Positions 48,014-56,601 are shown, numbered from the stretch's first letter. The stretch is 64,000 bases of DNA from Streptomyces sp. SID12501 (GCF_010550245.1 NZ_JAAGLU010000002.1:124001-188000); one strand, 5' to 3'. The notes: generated by a model not told the origin, from the sequence alone. Translations and numbers: made by a program.

Positions 48014-48886
48014 TCAGTCCTGACGTACGACGTTCGTGCCCGCGCCACCCGAGAGGACGTCCTTGCCGGCGCCGCCGTACAGCTTGTCGTTGCCGCTGTT
48101 GCCCCAGATGTAGTCGACGCCGGCGTTGCCGTACAGGACGTCGTTGCCCTTGTCGCCGGAAATGTGGTCGTTGCCGGCGCCGCCGTAGATCGTGTCGTTG
48201 CCGTCGCCACCGCGCAGGTCCTCGGCCCCTGCGGTGCCGCGGATCACATCGTTGCCCTTGCCGCCCTGCGCGGTCCCGTTGGAGGAGGTGAGGGTGTCGT
48301 TGCCGTCGCCGCCGGCCGCGAGCAACGAGTTACCCGCGCTGATGGTGTCGTCGCCTGCCTCACCGTCCACGAAGTTGCCGGCGACGTCGCCCCGGGCGGT
48401 CAGCTTGTCCTTGCCCGCGCCGAGGATGAACGCGGTGGTGAGGTAGGTCTCGTTGCTCTTGTTGGTGAAGTCGACCACGTCATTGCCGTCGCCGAGGTTC
48501 ATCCGCATGATCTGGTACGGGCTCTGGCTGTCCTCGGTGACGACGGTGCACAGGACCTTCGTGTTGTCGGTGGCGCTGGCGTAGCCGCACCCGTGTCCGA
48601 AACTGATCGGAACGACGTCGTCGATCACGAAACCGATGTCCGTGGCGTTGACGTAGATCTCGGTGACGGTCAGTTTGTTGGTCTGGCCGGCGGCGGCCGT
48701 GTATGTCAACTCCCGGTCGTTGGAGCTGACTTCGGCTTTGGCGGACGGCGTCGCGGCACCAGCCGTACCGGCCAGTGCGAGCGGAACGGCCGCCAGTCCG
48801 GCGCCGAGGGCGAGCGTGAGCGCCAGTGCCGATGCCGATGCCGACGCGATTCGTGTCGTACGACGGACTGTGGGGGAAGAGGGCAT
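48014..48886 (-). CDS. Secreted RTX-like calcium-binding repeat protein
   Basis: This 290-residue protein has a signal peptide (IASASASALALTLALGAGLAAVPLALAGTAGAA), a beta-rich N-terminal domain of about 90 residues, then at least ten nonapeptide repeats of the GGxGxDxUx type (GGDGNDTIYGGAGNDHISGD and relatives) that form calcium-binding parallel beta rolls. The ATG has GGAGG behind it. No catalytic domain is present. A structural or adhesive role at the surface is likely. Confidence 0.9.
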   Translation of the reverse strand: MPSSPTVRRTTRIASASASALALTLALGAGLAAVPLALAGTAGAATPSAKAEVSSNDRELTYTAAAGQTNKLTVTEIYVNATDIGFVIDDVVPISFGHGCGYASATDNTKVLCTVVTEDSQSPYQIMRMNLGDGNDVVDFTNKSNETYLTTAFILGAGKDKLTARGDVAGNFVDGEAGDDTISAGNSLLAAGGDGNDTLTSSNGTAQGGKGNDVIRGTAGAEDLRGGDGNDTIYGGAGNDHISGDKGNDVLYGNAGVDYIWGNSGNDKLYGGAGKDVLSGGAGTNVVRQD

Positions 48887-49192
48887 GCGCGTAACCTCCA
48901 GGGTCACATGGGCACTTGAGGCGGTTCGGAATTTGTTCAGAACTCGGTGACGCCATGTGAGACGGCCGAAGTGCGCCCCGGGTTGTAAAGGCCCGCCCAG
49001 GCCGACGGCCAAGCATTCGGGCAGGCGGAGTGACCGAAGCCTCTCCTGTCGTCCACCCATGTGAACAACGATCAAGTACGCGACTATTGACGTCTCCAGG
49101 GCCACCCCTCTAGCTTCCGAGGGAAAGCGCTTTCCAATCCGGTCCGGCACCTGTTCCACCTGATCCAACCGCCCTGGAGATGGAGAACCACG
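48887..49192 (+). promoter_or_regulatory. Divergent control region upstream of pectate lyase
   Basis: These 306 bases lie between the RTX-like and pectate-lyase genes and contain no gene I can support. Near the right end is a perfect 14-base palindrome (49122-49135). An optimal CTGGAGATGG site precedes ATG 49193. Confidence 0.5.
49122..49135. promoter_or_regulatory. LacI-type operator palindrome
   Basis: GGAAAGCGCTTTCC is a perfect palindrome with the central AAGCGCTT typical of LacI-family operators in front of Streptomyces carbohydrase genes. It lies 57 bases upstream of the pectate-lyase start, fitting control by a sugar-responsive repressor not encoded in this window. Confidence 0.7.
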
Positions 49193-50758
49193 ATGCAACT
49201 GAGACCCGTCATCGCGTGCGTCGGCCTGCTGGCAGGCACACTCGTCGCGCTCTCCGGCACCACGGCACAGGCCGCGACCACACGCTACGAGGCCGAGACC
49301 TCACCGGCGGTCTGCACCGGCACCATCGACTCCGACTGGACCGGCTACTCCGGCAGCGGATTCTGCAACGGCACCAACTCCGCTGGCTCGTATGCCCAGT
49401 TCACCGTTTCCGCACCCGCATCGGGCACGGCGACACTGGGCGTCCGCTTCGCCAACGGCACCACCACCGCCCGTACCGTGAGCGTCATCGTGAACGGCAC
49501 GACGGTCACGACGGCGACCTTCGAGGGCACGAGCACCTGGACGGGTTGGACGACAAAGACCCTGACCGTGCCGGTGGTCGCGGGCACCAACACCGTCCGC
49601 CTCAACCCGACGGCCGCCGCTGGCCTCCCCAACATCGACTACCTCGACGCGAACGTCCCGGACGGCACCAGCACGCCACCGCCGACGGCCTCCGCCCTGT
49701 ACGTGTCCCCGTCCGGCACCGACAGCGCGGCGGGCACGTCATCGGCCCCGACCACCCTCACCTCGGCGATCAGCCGCATCACCTCGGGCGGAACGATCTA
49801 CGTCCGCGGGGGCACGTACAACCAGCCCTCCACGATCACGATCCCGGTCGGCAACAACGGCACGGCCTCCGCCCGCACCACGCTGTCCGCCTACCCGGGC
49901 GAGACCCCGGTCCTCAACTTCTCCGCGCAGACCGAGAGTTCGACCAACCGCGGCCTCCAACTGAACGCCAACTACTGGTACATCAAGGGCCTCGTCGTCG
50001 AACGGGCAGGTGACAACGGCATCTACGTCGGCGGCAGCAACAACGTCGTCGAGCGCACGGTGACCCGCTTCAACCGCGACACGGGCCTCCAGCTCGGCCG
50101 CATCGCCTCCACCACCCCGGCCGCCGACTGGCCGGCCAACAACCTGATCCTGAGCGCCGAATCGCACGACAACGCCGACTCGGACGGTGAGGACGCGGAC
50201 GGTTTCGCGGCCAAGCTCACCACCGGCTCCGGCAACGTCTTCCGCTACGCGGTCTCGCACAACAACATCGACGACGGCTGGGACCTCTACACCAAGACGG
50301 ACACAGGCCCCATCGGCCCGGTGACGATCGAGGACTCCCTCTCCTACAAGAACGGCACCCTCACCGACGGCTCCCAGGCCGGCAACGGCGACCGCAACGG
50401 CTACAAGCTCGGCGGCGACGACATCGCCGTCAACCACATCGTCCGCCGCAGCATCGCCTACAACAACGGCAAACACGGCTTCACCTGGAACAGCAACCCC
50501 GGCACGCTGACGGTGTCGGACAACGTCAGCATCGACAACACGGAGCGCAACTTCAACTTCGACGGCGGCACGTCGGTGTTCCGCACGAACACCTCATGCC
50601 GCAGCGCCAGCGGCACGAACGACCGCATCGTCGGCAACTCCGACACGACGAACCAGTTCTGGTCCGGCACGAACGGCTCCCGCTGCTCGTCGTACGCGGG
50701 CGCCCTGCACTGGTCGTTCGCTTCGGACGGGCGTCTGGTGGTGACGTTCGGGGGGTAG
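49193..50758 (+). CDS. Secreted CBM35-pectate lyase (PL9-like)
   Basis: This 521-residue protein has a signal peptide (VIACVGLLAGTLVALSGTTAQA), then a CBM35-like domain (TRYEAETSPAVCTG to PNIDYLDAN, about 29-152), a short Thr/Pro linker and a right-handed beta-helix (LYVSPSGTDSAAGTS, YIKGLVVERAGDNGIYVGGSNNVVERTV, HNNIDDGWDLYTKT, NGYKLGGDD). The pattern matches PL9-type pectate lyases, which cleave polygalacturonate by beta-elimination with calcium. Expression is probably controlled through the palindrome at 49122-49135. Confidence 0.9.
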   Translation: MQLRPVIACVGLLAGTLVALSGTTAQAATTRYEAETSPAVCTGTIDSDWTGYSGSGFCNGTNSAGSYAQFTVSAPASGTATLGVRFANGTTTARTVSVIVNGTTVTTATFEGTSTWTGWTTKTLTVPVVAGTNTVRLNPTAAAGLPNIDYLDANVPDGTSTPPPTASALYVSPSGTDSAAGTSSAPTTLTSAISRITSGGTIYVRGGTYNQPSTITIPVGNNGTASARTTLSAYPGETPVLNFSAQTESSTNRGLQLNANYWYIKGLVVERAGDNGIYVGGSNNVVERTVTRFNRDTGLQLGRIASTTPAADWPANNLILSAESHDNADSDGEDADGFAAKLTTGSGNVFRYAVSHNNIDDGWDLYTKTDTGPIGPVTIEDSLSYKNGTLTDGSQAGNGDRNGYKLGGDDIAVNHIVRRSIAYNNGKHGFTWNSNPGTLTVSDNVSIDNTERNFNFDGGTSVFRTNTSCRSASGTNDRIVGNSDTTNQFWSGTNGSRCSSYAGALHWSFASDGRLVVTFGG

Positions 50759-50816
50759 GGGGCGCCTCTTCCCGTCTCTCGTACGAGGCTGAGTGGATTC
50801 GCCATACTCCCGGACT

Positions 50817-50839
50817 CCCCCAGGTCGCTGACCTGGGGG
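50817..50839 (+). terminator. Hairpin terminator of the pectate lyase gene
   Basis: Arms CCCCCAGGTC and GACCTGGGGG pair perfectly over ten bases with a three-base loop, 58 bases after the stop. Confidence 0.75.
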
Positions 50840-50872
50840 TGTCCGCCATTTGCGTCGCTATGATCCCTTTCG

Positions 50873-51052
50873 GTGAAGTGGCTGGAGAGCGCCCCCTTCG
50901 ACCGCCACGACCTGTCGGTGTTCCTGCGCCACCTCGCATTGCTCACGCCCGACGCGATTCCCGTGGTCGCGGTTTCGCGCAGCGGGGCCGACTGCACGGG
51001 TCTCGACGCCTGGTACGGCCCGGCGAGCCTCTTGGAGGTGTGGCCATATTGA
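50873..51052 (+). CDS. Possible small gene or gene fragment (59 residues)
   Basis: A frame from GTG 50873 gives VKWLESAPFDRHDLSVFLRH and continues to a stop at 51050-51052 after LEVWPY. Codon usage is typical of the surrounding genes and the composition looks like a real protein, but there is no good ribosome site and no recognised family. It may be the surviving C-terminus of a larger gene. Otherwise the region 50840-51101 holds nothing I can support. Confidence 0.35.
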   Translation: MKWLESAPFDRHDLSVFLRHLALLTPDAIPVVAVSRSGADCTGLDAWYGPASLLEVWPY

Positions 51053-51101
51053 CCAAAGGGACGGAGCGGCACCGCCGTAGGAGAGGCGCCGTCGAACCAG
51101 G

Positions 51102-51587
51102 TCAGTTCGCGGTGAGGGTGCGCCACCGGGCGGTAACGCATCCTTCTTCCATCTCCCACCACTCCTTCGTCACACCATGGTTGAGCAACCGTTGGACCTG
51201 TACGAGATCCGCTGTGGGCGGGACGTCCAGAGCAACCATGCCGAAGCGCTCGATTCCCTCGCCGCACACGCCCAATCGGTCAAAGGCGTTGAGGACGCTC
51301 TGCCGCGCGGCGCCGGAGCCGCCCTCGCGGAGCACGATCAAGCGGATGGTGCAGTTCTCCGACGGAAGAACCACATCGCCGGCCCACAGCATGCCCTCCT
51401 CATCCGGGCTCGCGGCAACCACGTCACCGCATGCGACCCCACGCACGAACCACGGGATGTTGTCGAGCTTCACCGTGCCGTTGCCCTGATCGAGGGCCCA
51501 CAGGCTTTCCACTCCGGCAGGAGGCCAGTCGTCCTCGATCTCAAGGCGGAAGTGCACCTTCACGTAGTCGGTCCCGGTCTCCGTCAT
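51102..51587 (-). CDS. DUF4265-like protein
   Basis: This 161-residue protein has VKVHFRLEIEDDWPPAGVESLWALDQGNGTVKLDNIPWFVRGVACGDVV, typical of DUF4265 proteins, which are often immunity-like or of unknown function. It then shows IRLIVLREG and a C-terminal EWWEMEEGCVTARWRTL. It starts at ATG (complement of 51585-51587). No toxin gene is seen next to it. Confidence 0.75.
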   Translation of the reverse strand: MTETGTDYVKVHFRLEIEDDWPPAGVESLWALDQGNGTVKLDNIPWFVRGVACGDVVAASPDEEGMLWAGDVVLPSENCTIRLIVLREGGSGAARQSVLNAFDRLGVCGEGIERFGMVALDVPPTADLVQVQRLLNHGVTKEWWEMEEGCVTARWRTLTAN

Positions 51588-51706
51588 ACCGTCAGGATGC
51601 CCGACAGCTCAGCGCGAGAGCCATGGAGGCCATGGAGGCCATGGAGGTGAGCGCGAGCCGAATGCTGCTGTGACCTTCCGGATCAGGCGCCCCGGCGGTG
51701 ACTCTG

Positions 51707-52072
51707 TCACGGCCGATCGGTGACGTGGAACTCCATCCACTCGATGCCCGGCACATTGAAACGCGCACCGACGTTGGCAGCCGCGATGCCCTCGAACTCG
51801 TGCTGGGCGCCTGCTCCTTGGCTGCCGAGGCTCCACGGCGTCGCGATCTTCCACGCACTCTCAAGAACGGCCATCAGCGCCTGCTCCGGAGTGGGACACC
51901 CGAGCGGGGAGACCAGCCGCAGCACGGCGAGCTCGGGGAACTTGCAGTACCGCTCATAGCTCTCGATCTCAACGGGACGATCCAACCTAGCCGCAAGACG
52001 CCCGACCACCCGCTCGGCGGCGCGGCGGTCGGGCGCGTGTACGTGACAGCGCCAACGGATCGTCTGGAACAT
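51707..52072 (-). CDS. Hypothetical protein
   Basis: This 121-residue protein starts at MFQTIRWRCHVHAPDRRAAERVVGRLAARL and continues with EIESYERYCKFPELAVLRLVSPLG and a final VPGIEWMEFHVTDRP. The alternation of helix and strand suggests a ferredoxin-like fold. No family is recognised. A three-fold ATGGAGGCC repeat lies at 51623-51647, between this gene and the DUF4265 gene. Confidence 0.65.
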   Translation of the reverse strand: MFQTIRWRCHVHAPDRRAAERVVGRLAARLDRPVEIESYERYCKFPELAVLRLVSPLGCPTPEQALMAVLESAWKIATPWSLGSQGAGAQHEFEGIAAANVGARFNVPGIEWMEFHVTDRP

Positions 52073-52348
52073 GGCGGAAACCATACGGGCCAGGCAGACA
52101 ACTCGCAGGCGTCTCGGACGGCCTGGCATCCGGTGCCACGTCGGTGCCGGAGCGGCAACAGCCGAACTCGCCTCACCGGAAAGAACGACGCTCAACGGAA
52201 CGGAGGATCAGTCGTGCGTTCGCAATCGCCGCCAGTGGGCGCTCGGGTGTGGTTCGTACGTCCTCGTTGGACGTCAGGCGCAGTTGTCCGCCGTAGGGAT
52301 ATGCCGCAGACGCCGGCCACCGGAGTCCCTCCGGGCTCTACCCGCGGT

Positions 52349-52792
52349 TCAATCGCCCGAGTGCCCCCAGAAGCAGATCTCTTGGGGCTTGCCCTCGTCG
52401 TCGTGCAGCACCGCGCATCGCCCGACCCAGCGAGACCGGGGGAAGACGTCGAAGTCCGGGACGTGCGCGCGGGTCAGTTTCTCCGTCCCCAGCAACTCGA
52501 GTGCCTCCTCGGCCGTCACCGGTTCCACGGTGTTGTAGTCCGGGGTGTCGTCCGGTCCGAGTACGAGGAAGACGTCGAGGATCGAGTGGGTGCCGGCCTC
52601 ATGGACCAACTCGGCCTCCCACAGCTCCTCCAGAGTCCGCGGCCGAGGCTCCCGTTCCGCCTCCGGCCGCCAGTCGGCACCGTTGACCCAGTAGTACTCC
52701 CCTGCCTCGAACACCTCACGCCGCAACTGCTGAAGCGCGGCGTTCAGGTCCTCCTGGTACGGCACGTAGTAGTCCCACTCCGAAGCCCCCAC
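52349..52792 (-). CDS. Hypothetical protein
   Basis: This 147-residue acidic protein starts at GTG (complement of 52790-52792) with GAGGG close upstream. It contains SEWDYYVPYQEDLNAALQQLRREVFEAGEYYW and EEALELLGTEKLTRAHVPDFDVF, a pattern seen in actinobacterial proteins of unknown function sometimes linked to contact-dependent systems. The 276 bases between this gene and the one at 51707-52072 contain nothing I can support. Confidence 0.65.
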   Translation of the reverse strand: MGASEWDYYVPYQEDLNAALQQLRREVFEAGEYYWVNGADWRPEAEREPRPRTLEELWEAELVHEAGTHSILDVFLVLGPDDTPDYNTVEPVTAEEALELLGTEKLTRAHVPDFDVFPRSRWVGRCAVLHDDEGKPQEICFWGHSGD

Positions 52793-52883
52793 CAGCCCTC
52801 GTCCCCTTCCCGTCTCCCCGGTCCACCTGTGACGGCGGAAGCTAGCACCTGCCTCTGACATCGAGGCCCACGGCGCCACCGAC

Positions 52884-52908
52884 CCAACCCGGGAAGATCC
52901 CGGGTTGG
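52884..52908. terminator. Hairpin, possible terminator
   Basis: An 11-base-pair perfect stem with arms CCAACCCGGGA and TCCCGGGTTGG and a three-base loop lies in the gap between the divergent genes at 52349-52792 and 52999-53667. Confidence 0.55.
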
Positions 52909-52998
52909 CCGAGCCGGCCGTCCGGTTCAGCAGAGGTGACGGCTGTGGCGGCCACATGGTGCGTTGCGAGTGCCTGGCAGTCGTGGTTGGCTCGCTCG

Positions 52999-53667
52999 GT
53001 GAAGCTTCTGTTGACAGCGAGCGGCCTGCGTAACGTGACGCTGCGGGACGCACTGCGGGACCTGTTGGGAAAGCCGTTCGAGTCGGCGAACATCGTGTAC
53101 GTTTCCACGGCATCCGTCGCCGAGCCCGGTGACCACGGGTGGTTCGTCGCGGATATGAGCCGGCTGCACGGTCTCGGCTGGCGCGAGTTCGACATCCTGG
53201 AGTTGAACGGCCTGCCTCAGCAGATGGTGCTTGATCGGCTGTCGCACGCCGACGTCGTCTATGTCGAGGGCGGCAGCCATTACCATCTCGCGCGCAGCAT
53301 CACCGGCAACGGTCTGGCCGAGGGCTTCCTGGAAGTGCTGGAGAGCCGGGTCTATGTTGGGGTGAGCGCCGGATCGATGATCTTCAGCCGGAATCTCACC
53401 GAACATTCCGCCGACGTCATCGGGGATTCTGCGGACCTGCACGTGCTCGGCGCTACGACGGTGGAGCCGCCGTTCGGTCTCTTCGACTGGTATCTGAAGC
53501 CGCACCTGTACTCGCCCGACTTCCCGGAGCGGGACGACGCCTGGGCTGATCGCATCGTCGAGCGGGCGGACTTCCCGATCTATTTCATTGACGACGACAC
53601 GGCGATTCGCGTCAGTGACGACAAAGTGGACGTCATCTCCGAAGGCAGGTGGCGGTTTCATCCGTGA
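52999..53667 (+). CDS. Peptidase E-like protein (S51 family)
   Basis: This 222-residue protein has the S51 fold: an opening strand KLLLTASGL, the nucleophile elbow GVSAGSMIFS (about residues 124-133), the catalytic His in WYLKPHLYSPDFPERD, and FIDDDTAIRV near the end. Members cleave dipeptides with N-terminal Asp or related substrates in the cytoplasm. The GTG at 52999 fits the start of homology. Confidence 0.85.
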   Translation: MKLLLTASGLRNVTLRDALRDLLGKPFESANIVYVSTASVAEPGDHGWFVADMSRLHGLGWREFDILELNGLPQQMVLDRLSHADVVYVEGGSHYHLARSITGNGLAEGFLEVLESRVYVGVSAGSMIFSRNLTEHSADVIGDSADLHVLGATTVEPPFGLFDWYLKPHLYSPDFPERDDAWADRIVERADFPIYFIDDDTAIRVSDDKVDVISEGRWRFHP

Positions 53668-53745
53668 CTCGCGATGCGGTGCCTCAGCGCCTGTATCCGA
53701 TTGGTCTGATGAGCAGAGGCCTCCATGGTCCTGCACGGGACTCGC

Positions 53746-53839
53746 GGTAGCGAAAGGGTGCGACGGCGCTGGGGGAGCGGGCGTGAGGACCGTCGTGGCA
53801 GCGATGGCACCGTGAGTTCGAATCGCACCGCTTCCGCAG
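53746..53839 (+). other. Degenerate tRNA-like element (Ser/Leu class) or attachment-site relic
   Basis: The 3' part reads GTGAG-TTCGAAT-CGCAC followed by CGCTTCCGCA, which is a T arm (four of five pairs, perfect TTCGAAT loop) and a 3' acceptor strand very like tRNA-Ser. GGTAGCG at 53746-53752 could pair with CGCTTCC with one mismatch, and CCGTCG/CGATGG could form a variable arm. The D and anticodon arms are not convincing. I read it as a decayed tRNA or the 3' tRNA piece left by an integrating element. Confidence 0.35.
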
Positions 53840-53863
53840 ATGTACGGGCCCCGACCCGGCAAA

Positions 53864-54106
53864 TCAGTCAGAGGCCTCGCAGGCGGGCGGGGTGAACATG
53901 TGGCCGATGTTGTTCCACTGGTGGTGTTCGGTGGCGACACCCTCGCGGTATTCCAGCTGGTAGGTGTTGTTGTCGCGCAACAGGACCTGGACGTACCAGT
54001 CTCCGTCACGGTCCTCGTCCTGCCGTTCGAGCACCATGTGCTCGTTGCCGCGTCGTAGGTTGGCGAGCATCGTTCCGATGACCGGCTTCGAAGGGCGCTT
54101 CACCAC
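53864..54106 (-). CDS. Small hypothetical protein
   Basis: This gene gives about 80 residues from a GTG (complement of 54104-54106), reading VVKRPSKPVIGTMLANLRRG and on through VLERQDEDRDGDWYVQVLLRDNNTYQLEYREGV. The alternating pattern predicts a small beta-sheet protein. The start is uncertain and may lie upstream at 54137. No family is recognised. Confidence 0.5.
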   Translation of the reverse strand: MVKRPSKPVIGTMLANLRRGNEHMVLERQDEDRDGDWYVQVLLRDNNTYQLEYREGVATEHHQWNNIGHMFTPPACEASD

Positions 54107-54147
54107 ATGGCCCCGGGCGCTTGTCGCAATCAGCATGAGCAGATTCT

Positions 54148-54684
54148 TCAGCCCCGCCGTGCCCAACTCGCGTACTGCGCCGGCGAAACCCCCACCGCAC
54201 CCGTGAAGTCCCGTGTGAAATGCGCCTGGTCGGCGTATCCGAGTTCGGTGGCCAGGGCCGACCAGTCCTGGGGAGTCGTGGCCGCGCGGGACGCCGCCTC
54301 CTGGATTCGGGTGCGGCGGATGACCCACTTGGGACCGATACCGACGTACTCCGCGAAGAGGCGCTGGAGTTGGCGTGTGCTCAGGCCGGCGTGGGCGGCG
54401 AGTTGGGAGACCCGGAGGAGTGAAGGGTCCGTCGTGATGGTGTCCACCAGGGCCGTCGCCTCGTCGATGTTCCTGTGCATGGAGTGTGTCGTCGCGGAGG
54501 GAGTCGGGGCTGCGGCGCGCAGGAACGTGGCCGCCAGTTGCAGTGCCGTGGGGACGTCCGGCTCCGTGATGATGCTGTTCGCCGTGGTTCGTGCCGCCCG
54601 GCCGAAGAGGTCCTCCACGTCGAGGACTTGGTCGGCCGGCACGCCACTCGGCGGCACCCGCACCTCCCACCTCGAAGCCCTCAT
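54148..54684 (-). CDS. Truncated AraC-family regulator
   Basis: The C-terminal AraC HTH is intact: VSQLAAHAGLSTRQLQRLFAEYVGIGPKWVIRRTRIQEAA and LATELGYADQAHFTRDFTGAVGVSPAQYA. The N-terminal ligand-binding part, normally over 100 residues longer, is represented only by VPPSGVPADQVLDVEDLFG. The first ATG (complement of 54682-54684) lies right at the junction with unrelated sequence, and an EGFEVGG piece is readable in another frame. The protein of 178 residues may be non-functional. Confidence 0.6.
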   Translation of the reverse strand: MRASRWEVRVPPSGVPADQVLDVEDLFGRAARTTANSIITEPDVPTALQLAATFLRAAAPTPSATTHSMHRNIDEATALVDTITTDPSLLRVSQLAAHAGLSTRQLQRLFAEYVGIGPKWVIRRTRIQEAASRAATTPQDWSALATELGYADQAHFTRDFTGAVGVSPAQYASWARRG

Positions 54685-54827
54685 GCTCGCGGCCTGACAG
54701 CTCGAATCACGCCTTTCCCAGCAGAGTCCTTCAGGGCGGAGGTGAAGCGCATCCTTGGCCCGGAGGCGCGGAGCGCCGGAGTTCACTGCGGGCCGACGAA
54801 TACGCTTCCCGGTCGGCCGCCACCGCC

Positions 54828-55154
54828 CTCGTCCGGAGTGAACCCGAGGCCTGGGACGGTGAGACCGCACTCACCGGGGCCGGGAGTGGTCCCATGCCTG
54901 CCCGCTTCGTCGGGGGAGTCGTGTTCGGGGAGTGGCTCGTCGATGGGTGGGACCTTGCCGTTGTCACCGGGCAGAAAGCCGACGTGGACGACGAACTCGC
55001 CGCAGCGCTGTACGAGGACATCGTCGGCAAGGCGGAGATGGCCAGGCGGTACGGCGTGTACGGGCCCGAAGTCGCCGTACCGGCCGACGCGCCCCTGTTC
55101 GTACGGGCGTTGGGGCTTGCTGGACGTGATCCGTCCTGGCGGCGACAGGGCTAG
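54828..55154 (+). pseudogene. TIGR03086-like (mycothiol-dependent isomerase fold) gene remnant
   Basis: The frame encodes about 108 residues matching the C-terminal half of TIGR03086/DinB-like proteins: MPARFVGGVVFGEWLVDGWDLAVVTGQ and MARRYGVYGPEVAVPADAPLFVRALGLAGRDPSW. The N-terminal half with the metal-binding His is missing. It faces the truncated AraC gene; both lost their 5' ends in the 54685-54827 interval, so one deletion could explain both. Confidence 0.6.
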
Positions 55155-55176
55155 GGCAGGAGCAGGCGCAGGGGCA

Positions 55177-55216
55177 GTGAGGCTGGCCGGTGGCCATAGC
55201 CTCCGGTCAGCCTCAC
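55177..55216. terminator. Hairpin terminator candidate
   Basis: Arms 55177-55190 and 55203-55216 pair over 14 bases with one G-T wobble. Tandem CCTCACTCGG units follow. It lies between the remnant and the convergent lipase gene. Confidence 0.6.
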
Positions 55217-55254
55217 TTGGCCTCACTCGGCCTCACTCGGCCTTGCTCACCCGC

Positions 55255-56601
55255 TCAAGGCAGGATCGGCAGTACCCCGCAGTTCGATGTCGCCGGCTTC
55301 CCCGACAGGCGGTCCGTGAGCCAGCTCACCGCGTTGCCCTGGTCCGCGAGGAGTGGGGTGAAGTGGTTCAACAAGGGGCTGATCACGTTCGGGAGGATCA
55401 CCGGCCGGTACGTGATGTTCGCGCCCTTCTCGCACCAGTCCGCGGCCAGGCGGCGGGCCTGGGCATGGGGAACCAGGTTGTCGCTGATACCTGTTGCTAT
55501 GCGGATCGGGCTCGATGGGGTGAGGGTGCCTATGCGCTGGCTGTTCAGGAAGGTCTGGAGGGCCGGGGTGGACGCGATGATGTCGGAGATGGACTTGCCG
55601 TCCGTCGTCCACTTCGCGCTCTTCGTGTAGGCGTAGCCGAGCAGCGCGTCCCCTACGCACATCGTCGACAGGTCGGTCAGGGCTGCTTTCCCCGTCGCGT
55701 TCAGGTGGGCTTCCGCCAGTGGCCTCAGCGTCGGGTCGGACTGGAGGAAGCCGTTGAGCGACCAGGCCAGGGCGCCCGCCAGTTCGCTTCCGTCGATCGC
55801 CTTCGTGACCGCGGCCAGGTCGGCCGGTGGGGCGCCCGAGTAGGTGCCGGCGAGGGTGATGTCGGGGGCGTAGGAAGGCTGGAGTTCCGCTGCCGCCGCT
55901 GTGGCTCCGCCGCCCTGGCTGTAGCCGAACAGGCCTACCCGGGAGGCCGGCGTGAGCGATGTGTCGGGGAGGGAGCGGGCGGCGCGTACCGCGTCCAGTA
56001 CCGCGTGGGCCTCGTCGAGACGGTTGACGTACGTGTGGAGGCGGTCCGTCGCTCCCAGGCCGGCGTAGTCCGTGATGACCACCGCGGCGCCGGTCGCGAG
56101 GAGGCGGTAGATCGCCACGTCCTCGTAACCGACCGACACCGTACGGCCGTTGAGGGAGAGGGGGTGCTCCAGGCCCAGGGACGCCGCGCACTGGTCGCCC
56201 TGGCCCATCGTGCCCGGGGCCACCGCGACCAACGGGCGCGGGCCGTCTCCCTTCCAGGTCGCCGTCGGTTCGATGTACGCGCCGGTGACCGCGACCGGGG
56301 CACCGTTGGAGTCCGTGGACTTGTACATCAGGCGGGTCGCCCGGCCCGGGAGGGGGCCGTCGAGGGTGGGGAGGGAGACGGCGAGGGGGAGGGGTTCGGT
56401 GCGGATCAGCGCGCCGTTGGCGGTGGGGAGGGTGGCTGGTGGCGTGTAGAACGTGGGGATCTCCACGCCTCGGGACACGACCGTCTCCGTCGAGGAGCCG
56501 TCCGAGGCCGAGGCCGAGGCTGTTGCGTACGAGAGCGCCTGGGCGCCCAGACAAGTCGCAGCGGTGATCGCTGCGGCCAGGAGCCGTCTGCGTGCGGGCA
56601 T
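55255..56601 (-). CDS. Secreted lipase (LIP family alpha/beta hydrolase)
   Basis: This 448-residue secretory lipase has a signal peptide (RRLLAAAITAATCLGAQALSYATASASA), the nucleophile motif GYSQGG (about residues 226-231), AVVITDYAGLGATD, and a late His in LLNHFTPLL. These proteins hydrolyse triacylglycerols or other esters outside the cell. It starts with ATG, complementary to 56599-56601, behind GGAGG. Confidence 0.9.
   Translation of the reverse strand: MPARRRLLAAAITAATCLGAQALSYATASASASDGSSTETVVSRGVEIPTFYTPPATLPTANGALIRTEPLPLAVSLPTLDGPLPGRATRLMYKSTDSNGAPVAVTGAYIEPTATWKGDGPRPLVAVAPGTMGQGDQCAASLGLEHPLSLNGRTVSVGYEDVAIYRLLATGAAVVITDYAGLGATDRLHTYVNRLDEAHAVLDAVRAARSLPDTSLTPASRVGLFGYSQGGGATAAAAELQPSYAPDITLAGTYSGAPPADLAAVTKAIDGSELAGALAWSLNGFLQSDPTLRPLAEAHLNATGKAALTDLSTMCVGDALLGYAYTKSAKWTTDGKSISDIIASTPALQTFLNSQRIGTLTPSSPIRIATGISDNLVPHAQARRLAADWCEKGANITYRPVILPNVISPLLNHFTPLLADQGNAVSWLTDRLSGKPATSNCGVLPILP

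Noticed and set aside
51621..51647. ATGGAGGCC triple repeat as a regulatory element
   Set aside because: It is only three nine-base units between two leftward hypothetical genes, without dyad symmetry or other support.
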